From contig DATNEW010000043.1 in the NCBI GenBank assembly GCA_035606695.1, positions 153,621-217,620 of the forward strand: a stretch of DNA of 64,000 nucleotides, written 5' to 3'. Shown here piece by piece: positions 1 through 9,992 of this stretch. A program made the position numbers and the translations under genes. This DNA comes from Gemmatimonadaceae bacterium (GTDB lineage Bacteria > Gemmatimonadota > Gemmatimonadetes > Gemmatimonadales > Gemmatimonadaceae). The notes beneath the pieces are model-generated. The model made no database searches and had not been told where the DNA came from. It saw nothing but the letters and a program-made list of their open reading frames with translations. Position 1 is the first letter of the stretch; each line of letters opens with the position of its first letter.

Positions 1-288
1 GTAGCCCGGCAGATCGACGAGCACGAACGCGTCGTTGACCTTGAAGAAATTCACTTCGCGCGTGCGTCCCGGCGTGTTGCTGACGCGCGCGAACTTCTTG
101 CGATGAATGAGACGGTTGAGGAGCGACGACTTGCCGACGTTCGATCGTCCCGCGAAGGCGATCTCGGGCAGCGTCACTTCCGGACGCCAGCCGCCCAGAC
201 TCGCCATGCCGCCGATGAACTCGAGCGAGCGAATGACGAGCGGATCGCGCGTGCCCGCGACTGGGGCGTCGTCCGAGTCGTCCGACAT
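1..288 (-). CDS. engB: Ribosome biogenesis GTP-binding protein EngB/YsxC (partial, C-terminus outside window)
   Basis: Circularly ordinary TRAFAC GTPase needed for large-subunit ribosome assembly. Only the first 96 residues are in the window. They contain the G1 P-loop GRSNVGKS (about 47-54), the switch-I NTPGRT threonine (T72 region) and the start of G3, DLPGY (92-96), where the window ends. The order and spacing match EngB/YsxC rather than Era or Der. The ATG at 288 overlaps the TGA of the upstream lon gene by one base (TGATG), so the two are probably translationally coupled. Family assignment is firm; the length and C-terminal half cannot be judged. Confidence 0.93.
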   Translation of the reverse strand, partial: MSDDSDDAPVAGTRDPLVIRSLEFIGGMASLGGWRPEVTLPEIAFAGRSNVGKSSLLNRLIHRKKFARVSNTPGRTREVNFFKVNDAFVLVDLPGY

Positions 289-2699
289 CAGTTCGGCGCG
301 ATGGCGGGTGCGTCGGCGTCACCGCGCTCGAACGCCGTCCGCGCAAGCGCGATCGCCAGCACCTCGTCCATCGATCGCACGGGATGGAACGTCACGGCGG
401 TGCGCACTTCCTCGGGCAGCTCCTCGACGTCGCGCAAGTTCTGATGCGGAATGATGACGTGGCGAATCGCGTTGCGATGCGCCGCCACCGCCTTCTCCTT
501 GAGGCCGCCGATCGCGAGCACGCGGCCGCGCAGCGTGATCTCGCCCGTCATCGCCACGTCGCCACGAATCGGAATGCCGGTGAGCCCGCTGACGATCGCC
601 GTCGCGATGGCGATGCCCGCGGACGGTCCGTCTTTCGGCGTCGCGCCGGCGGGAATGTGGATGTGCAGATCGCGATTCTTGTGAAAATCGCGATCGATGC
701 CGAGCGCTCCGGCGCGCTGCCGCGCGTAGCTCAGCGCGGCGCTCGCCGACTCCTTCATCACGTCGCCGAGCGTGCCGGTGAGATTCAGCTTGCCGCGGCC
801 GGGAATGACGCTGACTTCGATCTCGAGCACGTCGCCGCCGACGCTCGTGTACGCGAGGCCGGTGGCGACGCCGACCTTCGCCTCGAGCGTGAGGAGCGAC
901 GGATCGTACGGGGGAATGCCGAGCAGGTCCTTGAGGTCCGACGCCCGAACGGCGGTGCTCGCGGGCGTACTCGCGGCCGTACTCACTGCCGCGCGGTGCT
1001 CCGCGCGCTTGCGGGCGAGCTTCCGCGCGATGCGTCCGAGCCGCCGTTCGAGCTCGCGAACGCCGGCCTCGCGGGTGTACCCCTGAACGATTGAGGGGAC
1101 GACGTCGCTGTCCCACTCGACGGTCGCCGGATCCAGCCCGTTCGCGCGCAGCTGGCGGGGCACCAAGAATTGCCGCGCGATAGAATACTTCTCCTGATCG
1201 AGATACCCCGACAGGCGAATGATCTCCATGCGGTCGCGGAGCGGCTCCGGCACCTGCGGCAGGTAGTTCGCCGTCGTCAGGAACAGCACCTGCGACAGGT
1301 CGTAATCAACCTCTAAATAGTGATCGTTAAAGGCCCGGTTCTGCTCGGGGTCGAGCACCTCGAGCAAGGCGGCCGCCGGATCGCCGCGATAGTCGGTGCC
1401 GAGCTTGTCGATCTCGTCGAGCAACACGACCGGATTCACCACTTCGGCCTTGCGCATCGCCTGAATGACGCGGCCGGGCATCGATCCGATGTACGTGCGG
1501 CGATGCCCGCGAATCTCCGCCTCGTCGCGCACGCCGCCCAACGACATCCGCACGAACTTGCGGCCGAGCGCGCGCGCGACCGAGCGGCCGAGCGACGTCT
1601 TGCCGACGCCCGGCGGCCCGACGAGGCAGAGAATCGGTCCTTCCATGCGCTCGACCAGCGACAACACGCCGATGTAGTCGAGAATGCGATCCTTCACTTC
1701 CTCGAGACCGTAGTGATCCTCATCGAGGATGCGCCGCGCGTGCGCGACGTCGAGGATGTCGTCGGTGCGTTCCGTCCACGGCAGCGCGACGATCCAATCG
1801 ACGAAGTTGCGCGCGACCGTCGACTCGGGAGAGAGCGGCGACATGCGCCGAAGCTTGCGCACTTCGCGCAGCACGCGCGTCTTCACCGCGTCGGGAAGCT
1901 TGCGGGCTTCCACTTGTCGCTCGAGCTCCAGCACGTCGTCCGTCTCGTCGTTGCCGAGCTCGCGATGAATGGCCTTGAGCTGCTCCTGCAGATAGAACTC
2001 GCGCTGATTCTGGAACAACGACCCGCGTACTTCCTCGTCGAGCTTTCGCTCGAGGCGCAGCAGCTCCGTCTCGCTGCCGAGCACCTGGCTCAGCGCGTCG
2101 AAGAGCGCGGTGATCGTAGGCGCCTCGAGCAGCGTTTGCCGCACCTCGACGCGCACCGCGAGATGCGCGGCGATACCGTACGCTTGCCGCACGATCGAGT
2201 CCGCGCCCTGCACGAGGGCGACGACTTCGTTCGGAATGCGCCGGTGCAGCGACACGTATTCCTCGAACAGCGCGAGCACGCGGCGCACGAGAATCTGGAG
2301 TGCTTCGGGATCCTCGATCTCCTGCTCGGGTTCGTCGGCAATCGACGCGCGCAGAATACCCGCTCCGGGGATGTATCGCGACACGCGCCCGCGCGACAAT
2401 CCCTCGACGAGCACGCGCGCGGTACCGTTGGCCTGCCGCGTCGCTTGCACGATGCGCGCGACGGTGCCGACCCGATGCAGATCGCCCGCCGCCGGTTCTT
2501 CAGTGTCCGCGCTGCGTTGCGTGACGAGAAACAGCATGCCGCCTTCCGCCGCCGCGGCTTCGATGGCGCCGAGCGACGCCTGGCGTCCGACGAGCAGCGG
2601 CATGGCCACGTAGGGAAACACGACGACGTCGCGCAGCGGCAGGACAGCGAGGCGCTTGAAATCCGGTGTGGCGGGGGTGTGGTCGGGCGCGGAAGGCAT
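288..2699 (-). CDS. lon: ATP-dependent protease La (first Lon copy)
   Basis: 803-aa cytoplasmic AAA+ serine protease that degrades misfolded and regulatory proteins. The order is canonical: N-terminal LON substrate domain (about 15-205), coiled-coil segment, AAA+ module with Walker [10 protein letters not shown], and a C-terminal protease domain. The catalytic pair is Ser693 in PKDGPSAG and Lys736 in GGLKEKA. A Thr/Ala/Ser-rich stretch near residues 590-612 sits between the AAA+ and protease domains and looks like a lineage-specific linker. The gene overlaps engB by one base downstream. A second, distinct full-length lon lies at 47597-50059. Start is the ATG at 2699, next to the [13 protein letters not shown] motif typical of Lon N-termini. 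Confidence 0.97.
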   Translation of the reverse strand: MPSAPDHTPATPDFKRLAVLPLRDVVVFPYVAMPLLVGRQASLGAIEAAAAEGGMLFLVTQRSADTEEPAAGDLHRVGTVARIVQATRQANGTARVLVEGLSRGRVSRYIPGAGILRASIADEPEQEIEDPEALQILVRRVLALFEEYVSLHRRIPNEVVALVQGADSIVRQAYGIAAHLAVRVEVRQTLLEAPTITALFDALSQVLGSETELLRLERKLDEEVRGSLFQNQREFYLQEQLKAIHRELGNDETDDVLELERQVEARKLPDAVKTRVLREVRKLRRMSPLSPESTVARNFVDWIVALPWTERTDDILDVAHARRILDEDHYGLEEVKDRILDYIGVLSLVERMEGPILCLVGPPGVGKTSLGRSVARALGRKFVRMSLGGVRDEAEIRGHRRTYIGSMPGRVIQAMRKAEVVNPVVLLDEIDKLGTDYRGDPAAALLEVLDPEQNRAFNDHYLEVDYDLSQVLFLTTANYLPQVPEPLRDRMEIIRLSGYLDQEKYSIARQFLVPRQLRANGLDPATVEWDSDVVPSIVQGYTREAGVRELERRLGRIARKLARKRAEHRAAVSTAASTPASTAVRASDLKDLLGIPPYDPSLLTLEAKVGVATGLAYTSVGGDVLEIEVSVIPGRGKLNLTGTLGDVMKESASAALSYARQRAGALGIDRDFHKNRDLHIHIPAGATPKDGPSAGIAIATAIVSGLTGIPIRGDVAMTGEITLRGRVLAIGGLKEKAVAAHRNAIRHVIIPHQNLRDVEELPEEVRTAVTFHPVRSMDEVLAIALARTAFERGDADAPAIAPN

Positions 2700-2805
2700 A
2701 CCTCAAAGATACGACCGATTCGCGGAGTGCGGGGCGTTCAGGCTGTGCTCCGGCCCCCTTCCGCACGCCGCTCGTCGGGCTGGCCATGGTGTATCCTGAG
2801 CGCGT

Positions 2806-2909
2806 GTCATTCCGAGCGCAGCGAGGAATCTGGCGTCCCGGCGGATTGGCCGGCCACGCGACCGGGACGTTGGATCCCTCGCCTTCGCTACGCTCCGGCT
2901 CGGGATGAC
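2806..2909. repeat. Dispersed palindromic element, GTCATCC family, copy 1
   Basis: The left arm starts GTCATTCCGAGCGCAGCGAG and the right arm ends GCTCGGGATGAC, an inverted pair separated by about 40 bases. The same arms recur near 41017, 43623, 47493 and 52612, always outside genes. It can fold into a long hairpin and is REP-like in organisation; no transposase is linked to it. Confidence 0.8.
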
Positions 2910-2955
2910 AACGGTGCGGTTTGGTCGCGCCGTTCGATACGCGGTACACACCCTC

Positions 2956-2990
2956 ATAAAAAAAGCCCCGAGCAACTCGCCCGGGGCTTT
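2956..2990 (-). terminator. Intrinsic terminator of clpX
   Basis: On the minus strand AAAGCCCCG and CGGGGCTTT form a GC-rich stem around a 12-base loop, followed by a run of seven T. It begins just after the clpX stop codon (2997), so it ends the clpX transcript. Confidence 0.85.
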
Positions 2991-2996
2991 CGAAGG

Positions 2997-4244
<1,248 letters not shown>

Positions 4245-4457
4245 GACAGCTCACTCAACAGGTGATGCGGTTGCCCAAGCGGCCGATATCCGTTCGTCCG
4301 GGATACCACCACGGGGAAGGGAAGAGCCCGGCAGGGTGGGGTCTGTCTAAGAGTTAAGGACCCGACACGAGCCAAGCAAGAGACGATCTATTCCAGGTCG
4401 GGAAACGGAGCCGCGAATCGGGGAATGAGCCCGCGATTCGCGGCTTCCGAATGCCGA

Positions 4458-5090
4458 TCATTTCGTGACGGCCGCCAGCGCGCTCGGCTCGACGATCTCG
4501 CCGCGATGCGTGATCACATTGTCCACGAGGCCGTACTCCTTGGCTTCCTCGGCGGACAGATACCGGTCGCGGTCGGTGTCGCGCTCGATGCGCTCGATCG
4601 ACTGCCCCGTGTGCTTGCTCAGGAGCTCGTTCATCTTCGCGCGGAGGTAGAGAATCTCCTTCGCTTGAATCTCGATGTCCGACGCCGTGCCGCCGCCGCC
4701 CGACTGCGACGGTTGGTGAATCATGATTCTCGAATGCGGCAGCGCCGATCGCTTGCCCTTGCGGCCGGCGCCGAGCAGGAACGCGCCCATGCTGGCCGCA
4801 AGTCCCATGCAGATCGTGTTCACCGGCGATTTCATGTACTGCATCGTGTCGTAGATCGCGAGCCCCGCCGACACGCTGCCGCCCGGGCTGTTGATGTACA
4901 GGAAAATGTCGCGATCCGGATTGTCCGCCTCGAGAAACAACATCTGCGCGATGATGATGTTCGCGACGTCATCGTTCACCGGCGTGCCGAGGAAAATGAT
5001 GCGATCCATCAGCAGGCGGCTGAAGATGTCGTAGCTTCGCTCGCCGCGCGGCGAGCGTTCGATCACATATGGAGGATAAATGGTGGGCAT
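4458..5090 (-). CDS. clpP: ATP-dependent Clp protease proteolytic subunit ClpP
   Basis: Serine peptidase (peptidase family S14) that forms the double-heptamer degradation chamber used by ClpX. The start chosen is the ATG at 5090 ([13 protein letters not shown]), giving 210 aa. An in-frame TTG at 5123 would add 11 residues with no family support. The catalytic triad is visible: Ser100 in GLAASMG, His125 in RIMIHQPS and Asp171 in ERDTDRD. A glycine-rich [10 protein letters not shown] stretch follows His125, as in other ClpP proteins. It lies 73 bases downstream of tig, probably in the same transcript. Confidence 0.97.
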   Translation of the reverse strand: MPTIYPPYVIERSPRGERSYDIFSRLLMDRIIFLGTPVNDDVANIIIAQMLFLEADNPDRDIFLYINSPGGSVSAGLAIYDTMQYMKSPVNTICMGLAASMGAFLLGAGRKGKRSALPHSRIMIHQPSQSGGGGTASDIEIQAKEILYLRAKMNELLSKHTGQSIERIERDTDRDRYLSAEEAKEYGLVDNVITHRGEIVEPSALAAVTK

Positions 5091-5163
5091 CTCGGTAAGG
5101 GGTAGTCGATAGTCGGGAATCAATGATTGGAAAACAGGTGCTTGGCCGGCACTACTCCACGCC

Positions 5164-6402
5164 CTACTCCACCGTGTTTCGCTCCATCAACCATTTGAAG
5201 ACTTTCTCTTCGGTGATGCTTTGCTCGATCTCGCGCAGGCGTCCCGCCTTTTGCAGCGACGCATACACCTGACCCGGATCGGCCCCGCGCTGATTCGCGA
5301 CTTCGGCGACGCGATCGTCGATGTCCGCTTCCGTCGCCTTGAGACCTTCCTTCTCGGCAACCGTCTCGACGATGAGATCGCGGCGCACCTGCCGTTCGGC
5401 GATGGGACGGAATTCCTGGCGGAACTTCTCGCGATCCTCCTCAGGAACTTGATACGCCTGCATGTACCCGTCGATGAGCTGATTGACCCAGCTGGGCGGA
5501 ATGCCGAACGGGTTGGCTTCCGCGATCTGGTCGACGAGTTGCTGGCGCACCGCGGCTTCCGCTTCGCGCGACGCATGCTCCTGGAGATCCTTGCGCACCG
5601 TGGTGTGCAGCGCGTCGAGCGACTCGAAGTCGCCGACTTCGCGCGCGAACGCGTCGTCGAGCGTCGGCAGCGCCTTGCGCTTCACCTCGAGCAGATTGAC
5701 GCGCACGGGCTTCGTCTTGCCGCGCTGCGCTTCGTCGGGAAAGTCGTCGGGCCAGCGCACGGATTTCTCCGCGCTCGCTCCGGGCGTGAGCTCCATGATG
5801 AGCTCTTCGACGCCGGGAATCGCCTGGCCGGAGCCCAAGACGAGCGGATACTCGCGCGCCTCTGGGAACTCGCCGTTCTCTTCCGCCGTCGCCAGCTGCA
5901 CGCGCACCATGTCGCCCGGCGCGGGCTTGTCCTCGACGGGCATCCACGCCGCCTTCTGTTCGCGCATCTGTTCGACTTGCTCGCGCACGTTCTCGTCGGT
6001 GATCGCGCTCTGGGCGCGCGTCAACTTGAATCCCTGCACGCGGGCGAGATCGATTTCGGGCCGCACCTCGACGTGCAGCTCGAAGGACATCGGCTGGCCT
6101 TCCTCGAATTTGAGATCGTGAATGTGCGGCTGCGCGGCGACCTTCAGCTGCTCACGACTCATCACTTCCTGAAACGCTTCCTGGACGAGCGTCTCGATGA
6201 CCTGCTGCCGAATCGCATCGCGAAAACGCTTCTTGACCATGGCCGGCGGCGCCTTGCCCGGACGGAACCCGGGAAGCCGAACGCTGGTGGCGTACCGGCG
6301 TGCCGCCTGGTCTTCGGCATCGCGGACCGCCTCGACGGACACCTTGACCTCGATCAGGCGCTCGAGTCCGTCGGTCTTCTTGGGCGTGATTTCGATGTTC
6401 AT
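5164..6402 (-). CDS. tig: Trigger factor, ribosome-associated chaperone and peptidyl-prolyl isomerase
   Basis: Binds the ribosome exit tunnel and shields nascent chains. The start chosen is the ATG at 6402 ([12 protein letters not shown]), giving 412 aa; the open frame extends 84 codons further upstream but that part has no family character. The ribosome-docking signature GFRPGKAP lies near residue 50. The FKBP-like domain spans about 150-240 and the long helical C-terminal arm ends in [10 protein letters not shown]. No good Shine-Dalgarno precedes the ATG (the bases read CCTCC, the wrong sense). First gene of the tig-clpP-clpX cluster. Confidence 0.95.
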   Translation of the reverse strand: MNIEITPKKTDGLERLIEVKVSVEAVRDAEDQAARRYATSVRLPGFRPGKAPPAMVKKRFRDAIRQQVIETLVQEAFQEVMSREQLKVAAQPHIHDLKFEEGQPMSFELHVEVRPEIDLARVQGFKLTRAQSAITDENVREQVEQMREQKAAWMPVEDKPAPGDMVRVQLATAEENGEFPEAREYPLVLGSGQAIPGVEELIMELTPGASAEKSVRWPDDFPDEAQRGKTKPVRVNLLEVKRKALPTLDDAFAREVGDFESLDALHTTVRKDLQEHASREAEAAVRQQLVDQIAEANPFGIPPSWVNQLIDGYMQAYQVPEEDREKFRQEFRPIAERQVRRDLIVETVAEKEGLKATEADIDDRVAEVANQRGADPGQVYASLQKAGRLREIEQSITEEKVFKWLMERNTVE

Positions 6403-6542
6403 GGAGGTGAAAGCTAACGAGCCGATAGGCGCGAGACATCGTGCCCGGTAGTTCGTGTCCGCTTCTATTATTGAGGACCCCTTTTTATACGGCCCGTGTA
6501 TAGTTGGGCCTGCCAACGTACCGACCTTTTCCGGGTTACCGC

Positions 6543-7121
6543 ATGCGTTTGAAAAGTCTGATGGGCGCACTCGTGTTCGTGACGGCGGCGATCGTCGCAC
6601 CGGCGTCGTACGTTCAGGCGCAGGTACAGGCGTCGTCGCAGCCGCTCGTGCCAATTCCGTCGCGCACGTACATCGGCTTCAATCCGATCGGTTTGCCGGC
6701 CGACATCGGAACGCTGGAGGTCGAGACGGCGGTCGCCCCGGGGGTCACGCTCGGCGGCGTGGGCTCGTACATCGACGTGAGCGACAATCGTTTCACGACG
6801 TTCGAGATGAAAGGGCGATACTACCCGGCCGGTGTCGTGCTTCGCGGGGCGTCGGTGGGCGCGACGCTTGGGTACACGCGCTTTGCAAATCTCGTCGACA
6901 TCTTCAATGGCCAGACCAGCGAGCAAGAGCGGCGGACGTTGAGCGCGCCGACCTTGGGAATCATTGTCGACTACAACTGGATATATGGCCGGGACCAGCA
7001 CTTCCTCATCGGGACGGGGATTGGCGCCAAACGCGTCCTGGCGTCGTCCGCGGCGCGGGATTCGGCCAGCGTGGATCGCGCCGTAGTGACCGGGCGGCTG
7101 ATCATCGGGTTTGCGTTCTAG
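6543..7121 (+). CDS. Small outer-membrane beta-barrel protein, family not identified
   Basis: 192-aa protein beginning MRLKSLMGALVFVTAA, with a clear Sec signal peptide ending around ASYVQAQ (cleavage near residue 27). The mature part is made of alternating short strands (ETAVAPGVTLGGVGSY, GRYYPAGVVLRGASVG) and ends in GFAF, the terminal aromatic typical of BAM-assembled barrels. Length fits an 8- to 10-stranded OmpX/OmpW-like barrel, but no specific family could be recognised. Transcribed divergently from tig. The ATG at 6543 was preferred to the upstream in-frame GTG/TTG codons because the signal peptide starts there. Confidence 0.75.
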   Translation: MRLKSLMGALVFVTAAIVAPASYVQAQVQASSQPLVPIPSRTYIGFNPIGLPADIGTLEVETAVAPGVTLGGVGSYIDVSDNRFTTFEMKGRYYPAGVVLRGASVGATLGYTRFANLVDIFNGQTSEQERRTLSAPTLGIIVDYNWIYGRDQHFLIGTGIGAKRVLASSAARDSASVDRAVVTGRLIIGFAF

Positions 7122-7176
7122 GCAACAGGCCTCACGACGGTACCAAGGGTCCACGTACGACCACGACCAGCTTGAC

Positions 7177-7258
7177 GCGAGAGTGGCGGAACTGGCAGAC
7201 GCACTGGACTTAGGATCCAGCGCCGCAAGGCTTGGGGGTTCGAGTCCCCCCTCTCGCA
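7177..7258 (+). tRNA. tRNA-Leu, anticodon TAG
   Basis: Acceptor stem GCGAGAG (7177-7183) pairs with CTCTCGC (7251-7257), with discriminator A7258. The anticodon stem CTGGA/TCCAG encloses loop CTTAGGA, giving anticodon TAG. A class II variable arm (GCC-GCAA-GGC) and a perfect T arm (GGGGG/CCCCC around TTCGAGT) are present. The 3' CCA is not encoded. Confidence 0.97.
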
Positions 7259-7316
7259 TGTCTGTGTTTCCCGGTCCACTTTCCCGCCACCACCCTCTCA
7301 CCCCAAGGGCTCGGCC

Positions 7317-7751
7317 ATGCGCCGCTTCGTACTCATTCTCATCGCCAGCGCGTCACTCGCGGCGGTTGCCTGCACGCGGCAGACCGACGTCTTCACGCTG
7401 CCACAAACCGACGCCGACGTCACCGGCGCATTCAACCTGACCACGGCCAACGGCCGCACGCTGCCGTACACCGCGATCGTGACGCTCACCGAGCAGCAGG
7501 AGGTTGTCTCGGACCAGATCGTGATCCTGGCCAACAACACGTGGGTGGACAGCACCTCGTACATCAACACCTCGCTGGTCGACGGCTCGACCAGCACGAG
7601 CTCGACGGCGAGCGCCGGCACCTACAAGGTGGCCGACGGCAAGATCACGTTCATCATGACCCAGGGCGGCACGACGATCTTCGCCGGTGCGGTCACCGGC
7701 AGCACGCTGACGGTGCTCTTCAACGGCCAGCCGTTCGTCTACATGAAGTAG
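7317..7751 (+). CDS. Small secreted lipoprotein of unknown function
   Basis: 144 aa. The signal peptide MRRFVLILIASASLAAVAC ends in a lipobox (AVAC, Cys19), so it should be acylated and membrane-anchored. The mature part is rich in Thr, Ser and Val and reads as a beta-sandwich or lipocalin-like fold: it opens with DADVTGAFNLTTANGRTLP, continues with alternating strands and ends AVTGSTLTVLFNGQPFVYMK. This layout resembles other small lipocalin-type lipoproteins, but no named family was recognised. It starts 59 bases after the tRNA-Leu gene and ends before a strong bidirectional hairpin. Confidence 0.75.
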   Translation: MRRFVLILIASASLAAVACTRQTDVFTLPQTDADVTGAFNLTTANGRTLPYTAIVTLTEQQEVVSDQIVILANNTWVDSTSYINTSLVDGSTSTSSTASAGTYKVADGKITFIMTQGGTTIFAGAVTGSTLTVLFNGQPFVYMK

Positions 7752-7800
7752 GACAGCAGGAGCGGGCTCGCTCGGCGGGAACAATCGCCGACAGTGGCAC

Positions 7801-7840
7801 AAAAAAAGCGGGGCGTCGCGTAGCGACGCCCCGCTTTCCA
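7801..7840. terminator. Bidirectional intrinsic terminator
   Basis: A perfect stem of about 15 bp, AAAGCGGGGCGTCGC against GCGACGCCCCGCTTT with a GTA-type loop. There is a seven-base A run on the left and T-rich sequence on the right. It lies between the convergent lipoprotein gene and htrA and can end both transcripts; the left A run makes it strongest for htrA. Confidence 0.9.
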
Positions 7841-7883
7841 TTTCTGTAATACCCGAAAATTAATAGCCAAACAGTACTATTTC

Positions 7884-9479
7884 TTACTTGTCGACCTGGA
7901 TGCTCACCGCGTCCGTCTGGCAGGTGCCGTCCGGCGCGCACGCCGCGATCTTGAGCTCGATGACGTCCCCGCGCTTGAGCGATCCCACCGCCGCCTGCAG
8001 ATCGTCCACCGATTTGATGTCGCGCTTCGTCGGATACAACTCCCCGACGATGATGTAGTTCGGGAACAGTTTGCGATACGACGCACCGCTGCCCGCCACG
8101 CTCATGACGCGCACGCCGCTGCGATACATGCTCTTCAGGCGAAGCTGCTGCGCGAAGTCCGTCGACACCGGAGCGACCGTGATGCCAAGCTGATCGTTCT
8201 GCTTCGCCGCCGGCGTCGTGCGATCGGCGGTCGGCGGCGCGCCCGACTCCTCGTCGTTCGCCGCAACCGTCGTCGGCTGATCGGCCGCCTCGGTGAGCTT
8301 GATGTGGAATGACTTCTTGTCGTGGAAGCGCATGACGTCGAGATCCACGACGTCTCCCGGCTTGTAGCCGCGAATGATGCGCTGCAGCGTGTTCACCTGA
8401 TCGACCGGCTTGCCCGCCGCCGCGACGATGATGTCGCCGATCTCGATGCCGGCCTTCTGCGCCGGACTGTCGCCGCCGTCGGGGAACCCCGTGACCTTGG
8501 CGCCACCGACTTGCGCGAGACCAGCCGCCTTGGCGTCTTCGGGCGTGACGTCGAGCAGCGTCACGCCGACGACCGCGCGCTTGATCTTGCCGTACTTGAT
8601 CAGGTCGTCCATCACCTGCTTGGCGAGCGTGATGGGAATCGCGAAGCCGTAGCCGGCGTAGTAGCCCGTGCCGCTCGCGATCGCGCTGTTGATGCCGATC
8701 ACGTCACCGCGAATGTTGAGCAGTGGTCCGCCCGAGTTGCCTGGATTGATGGCGGCGTCGGTCTGGATGTAGTCGGTGATCGCGTATGGATTGGTGCCGT
8801 TCGGGTTGAGCAACCCGGCCTGGTTGCGTCCCTTCGCGCTCACGATGCCCGCGGTGACCGTGAAGTCGAGCTGCAGCGGATTGCCGATCGCCAGCACCCA
8901 CTGGCCGACGCGCGCTTTCGCGTCGTCGCCCAGGCTCAACGTCGGGAAGTTCGAGCCGTCGATCCTGATCACGGCGACGTCCGTCGTCGGATCGCGGCCG
9001 ACGACCTTCGCCGAATGGACGGTCTTGTCGAAGAGCGTCACCGTCACCTTGTCGGCATCAGCGACGACGTGGTTGTTCGTGAGGATGTAGCCGTCGGGCG
9101 AGACGATGAAGCCCGAGCCGCTCGCCTCCTCCGGCTGATCGGACGGCGACTGATCGAAGTTGCGGAAGAAATCCTCGATCCCTGGCGGCAGCGGCTGGCC
9201 GTTGCGGCCGCGCACGCGCGCGGGGCGCTGCTTCGCGAAGCGCTCGGTCTCGATCGAGACGACTGCTGGGCGCGCGTGATCGGCTACCGCCTCGAACGCC
9301 GACTCGAGATCCGCCGCCGGCGCGACCTGCGCCGCACTCGGCTTGTTGGATGTCGAGGAGACTCGACCCTGCGCCCAGCCGAAGCGCGTGAGGTCGAAGC
9401 CCGAGGCGAAGACGAGTCCACAGAGAAACGCGGTCACCACCGCCGCGATGAACCGCGCGCGTGAATATCTCGGATTCAT
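7884..9479 (-). CDS. htrA: Periplasmic serine protease, HtrA/DegP (Do) family
   Basis: 531-aa envelope quality-control protease. An N-terminal hydrophobic segment (about 8-28) anchors or exports it. The trypsin-like domain carries His137 (TNNHVV), Asp167 (TTDVAV) and Ser249 (NPGNSGGPL). Two PDZ-like regions follow (about 300-390 and 430-525), as in DegP/MucD. A low-complexity linker rich in Ala, Thr and Asp separates them. The start ATG has a good AGGTGA site six bases upstream. dnaK lies upstream on the same strand after a 513-base gap. DegP and MucD cannot be separated here, so the general symbol is used. Confidence 0.95.
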   Translation of the reverse strand: MNPRYSRARFIAAVVTAFLCGLVFASGFDLTRFGWAQGRVSSTSNKPSAAQVAPAADLESAFEAVADHARPAVVSIETERFAKQRPARVRGRNGQPLPPGIEDFFRNFDQSPSDQPEEASGSGFIVSPDGYILTNNHVVADADKVTVTLFDKTVHSAKVVGRDPTTDVAVIRIDGSNFPTLSLGDDAKARVGQWVLAIGNPLQLDFTVTAGIVSAKGRNQAGLLNPNGTNPYAITDYIQTDAAINPGNSGGPLLNIRGDVIGINSAIASGTGYYAGYGFAIPITLAKQVMDDLIKYGKIKRAVVGVTLLDVTPEDAKAAGLAQVGGAKVTGFPDGGDSPAQKAGIEIGDIIVAAAGKPVDQVNTLQRIIRGYKPGDVVDLDVMRFHDKKSFHIKLTEAADQPTTVAANDEESGAPPTADRTTPAAKQNDQLGITVAPVSTDFAQQLRLKSMYRSGVRVMSVAGSGASYRKLFPNYIIVGELYPTKRDIKSVDDLQAAVGSLKRGDVIELKIAACAPDGTCQTDAVSIQVDK

Positions 9480-9514
9480 GGAACGTCACCTGACCGGTTG
9501 AGAAAGACGCCACA

Positions 9515-9544
9515 TAAGACACGCCGAGCCCAGCCGAGGTTTCC
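9515..9544 (-). promoter_or_regulatory. Possible ECF-sigma-type promoter of htrA
   Basis: On the minus strand GGAAAC (9539-9544) is followed after 18 bases by GTCTTA (9515-9520), resembling the GGAAC/GTC pattern of extracytoplasmic-stress promoters. It lies about 35 bases upstream of the htrA ATG, a plausible leader length. It rests on short motifs only. Confidence 0.3.
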
Positions 9545-9748
9545 TGGCGGCGGGCGTCGTCGGGTCGCTTCTGCAAGTTGCACTGGTGGCCCGCGACCCA
9601 CCAGTCAGACGCGCACTGCGCGTGCCAGCCTGGCGTATGGGAACTGTCAGGCTGCGAGAAACTGCAACAGCATTTGGCGCGGACGCCACGGACACTGCAC
9701 GGGCACGGCACCGACGCGAGAGTGTCGTACACTCTCTATCCTCAAACG

Positions 9749-9843
9749 CCCAACGAGCCCAGAATTTTCTGAGGAACGGCCTCGAGACGCCTCGCGTGGC
9801 ACCCTGAGGTCGTTCGCAACGAACAAGTTCAGGGCTCGTTGGG
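9749..9843. repeat. Long inverted-repeat element
   Basis: CCCAACGAGCCC (9749-9760) is the exact complement of GGGCTCGTTGGG (9832-9843). A second, competing stem inside it pairs CCCTGA (9802-9807) with TCAGGG (9829-9834) and GTTCG with CGAAC. The element lies in a non-coding gap and has no U tract, so it is better read as a REP-like element than as a terminator. Confidence 0.7.
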
Positions 9844-9946
9844 AGCGGCGGCCGAGATGCCGTACACACTTTCCCGTCCGCGTGGTGTCAGTGCGGTGCC
9901 CGCGTGTGTCCGCGCGCGCACGCTGTTCCGCCGTTTTCAAAACGAA

Positions 9947-9977
9947 ATACGGCCCACGCCGCATGCGTGGGCCGTAT
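9947..9977 (-). terminator. Intrinsic terminator of dnaK
   Basis: A perfect 13-bp stem, ATACGGCCCACGC (9947-9959) with GCGTGGGCCGTAT (9965-9977), around a 5-base loop. On the minus strand it is followed by TTCGTTTTG. It begins 16 bases after the dnaK stop. Confidence 0.85.
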
Positions 9978-9992
9978 CCGCCAAATCAAATG

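Larger units (their letters stand above)
2700..2996. other. Intergenic gap between lon and clpX: palindromic repeat plus terminator
   Basis: No gene is seen in this 297-base gap between two minus-strand genes. It holds one copy of the GTCATCC-type palindromic element (2806-2909) and, next to clpX, an intrinsic terminator (about 2956-2990). The lon promoter should lie in the lon-proximal 100 bases, but no convincing -35/-10 pair was found. Confidence 0.7.
9480..9992. other. 513-base gap between dnaK and htrA: hairpin element, dnaK terminator and htrA promoter region
   Basis: No protein gene is supported; the open frames here have no family character. From the htrA side it holds a possible ECF-type promoter (9515-9544), roughly 200 bases in which I see nothing, a long inverted-repeat element (9749-9843), and the dnaK terminator (9947-9977). 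Confidence 0.6.

Noticed and set aside
6471..6504. Promoter of the beta-barrel gene (TTGAGG ... TATAGT)
   Set aside because: The spacer is 22 bases, too long for sigma-70; only the -10 is suggestive.
5164..6654. Longer trigger factor with 84 extra N-terminal residues
   Set aside because: The extension lacks homology and overlaps the divergent barrel gene; the family start is at 6402.
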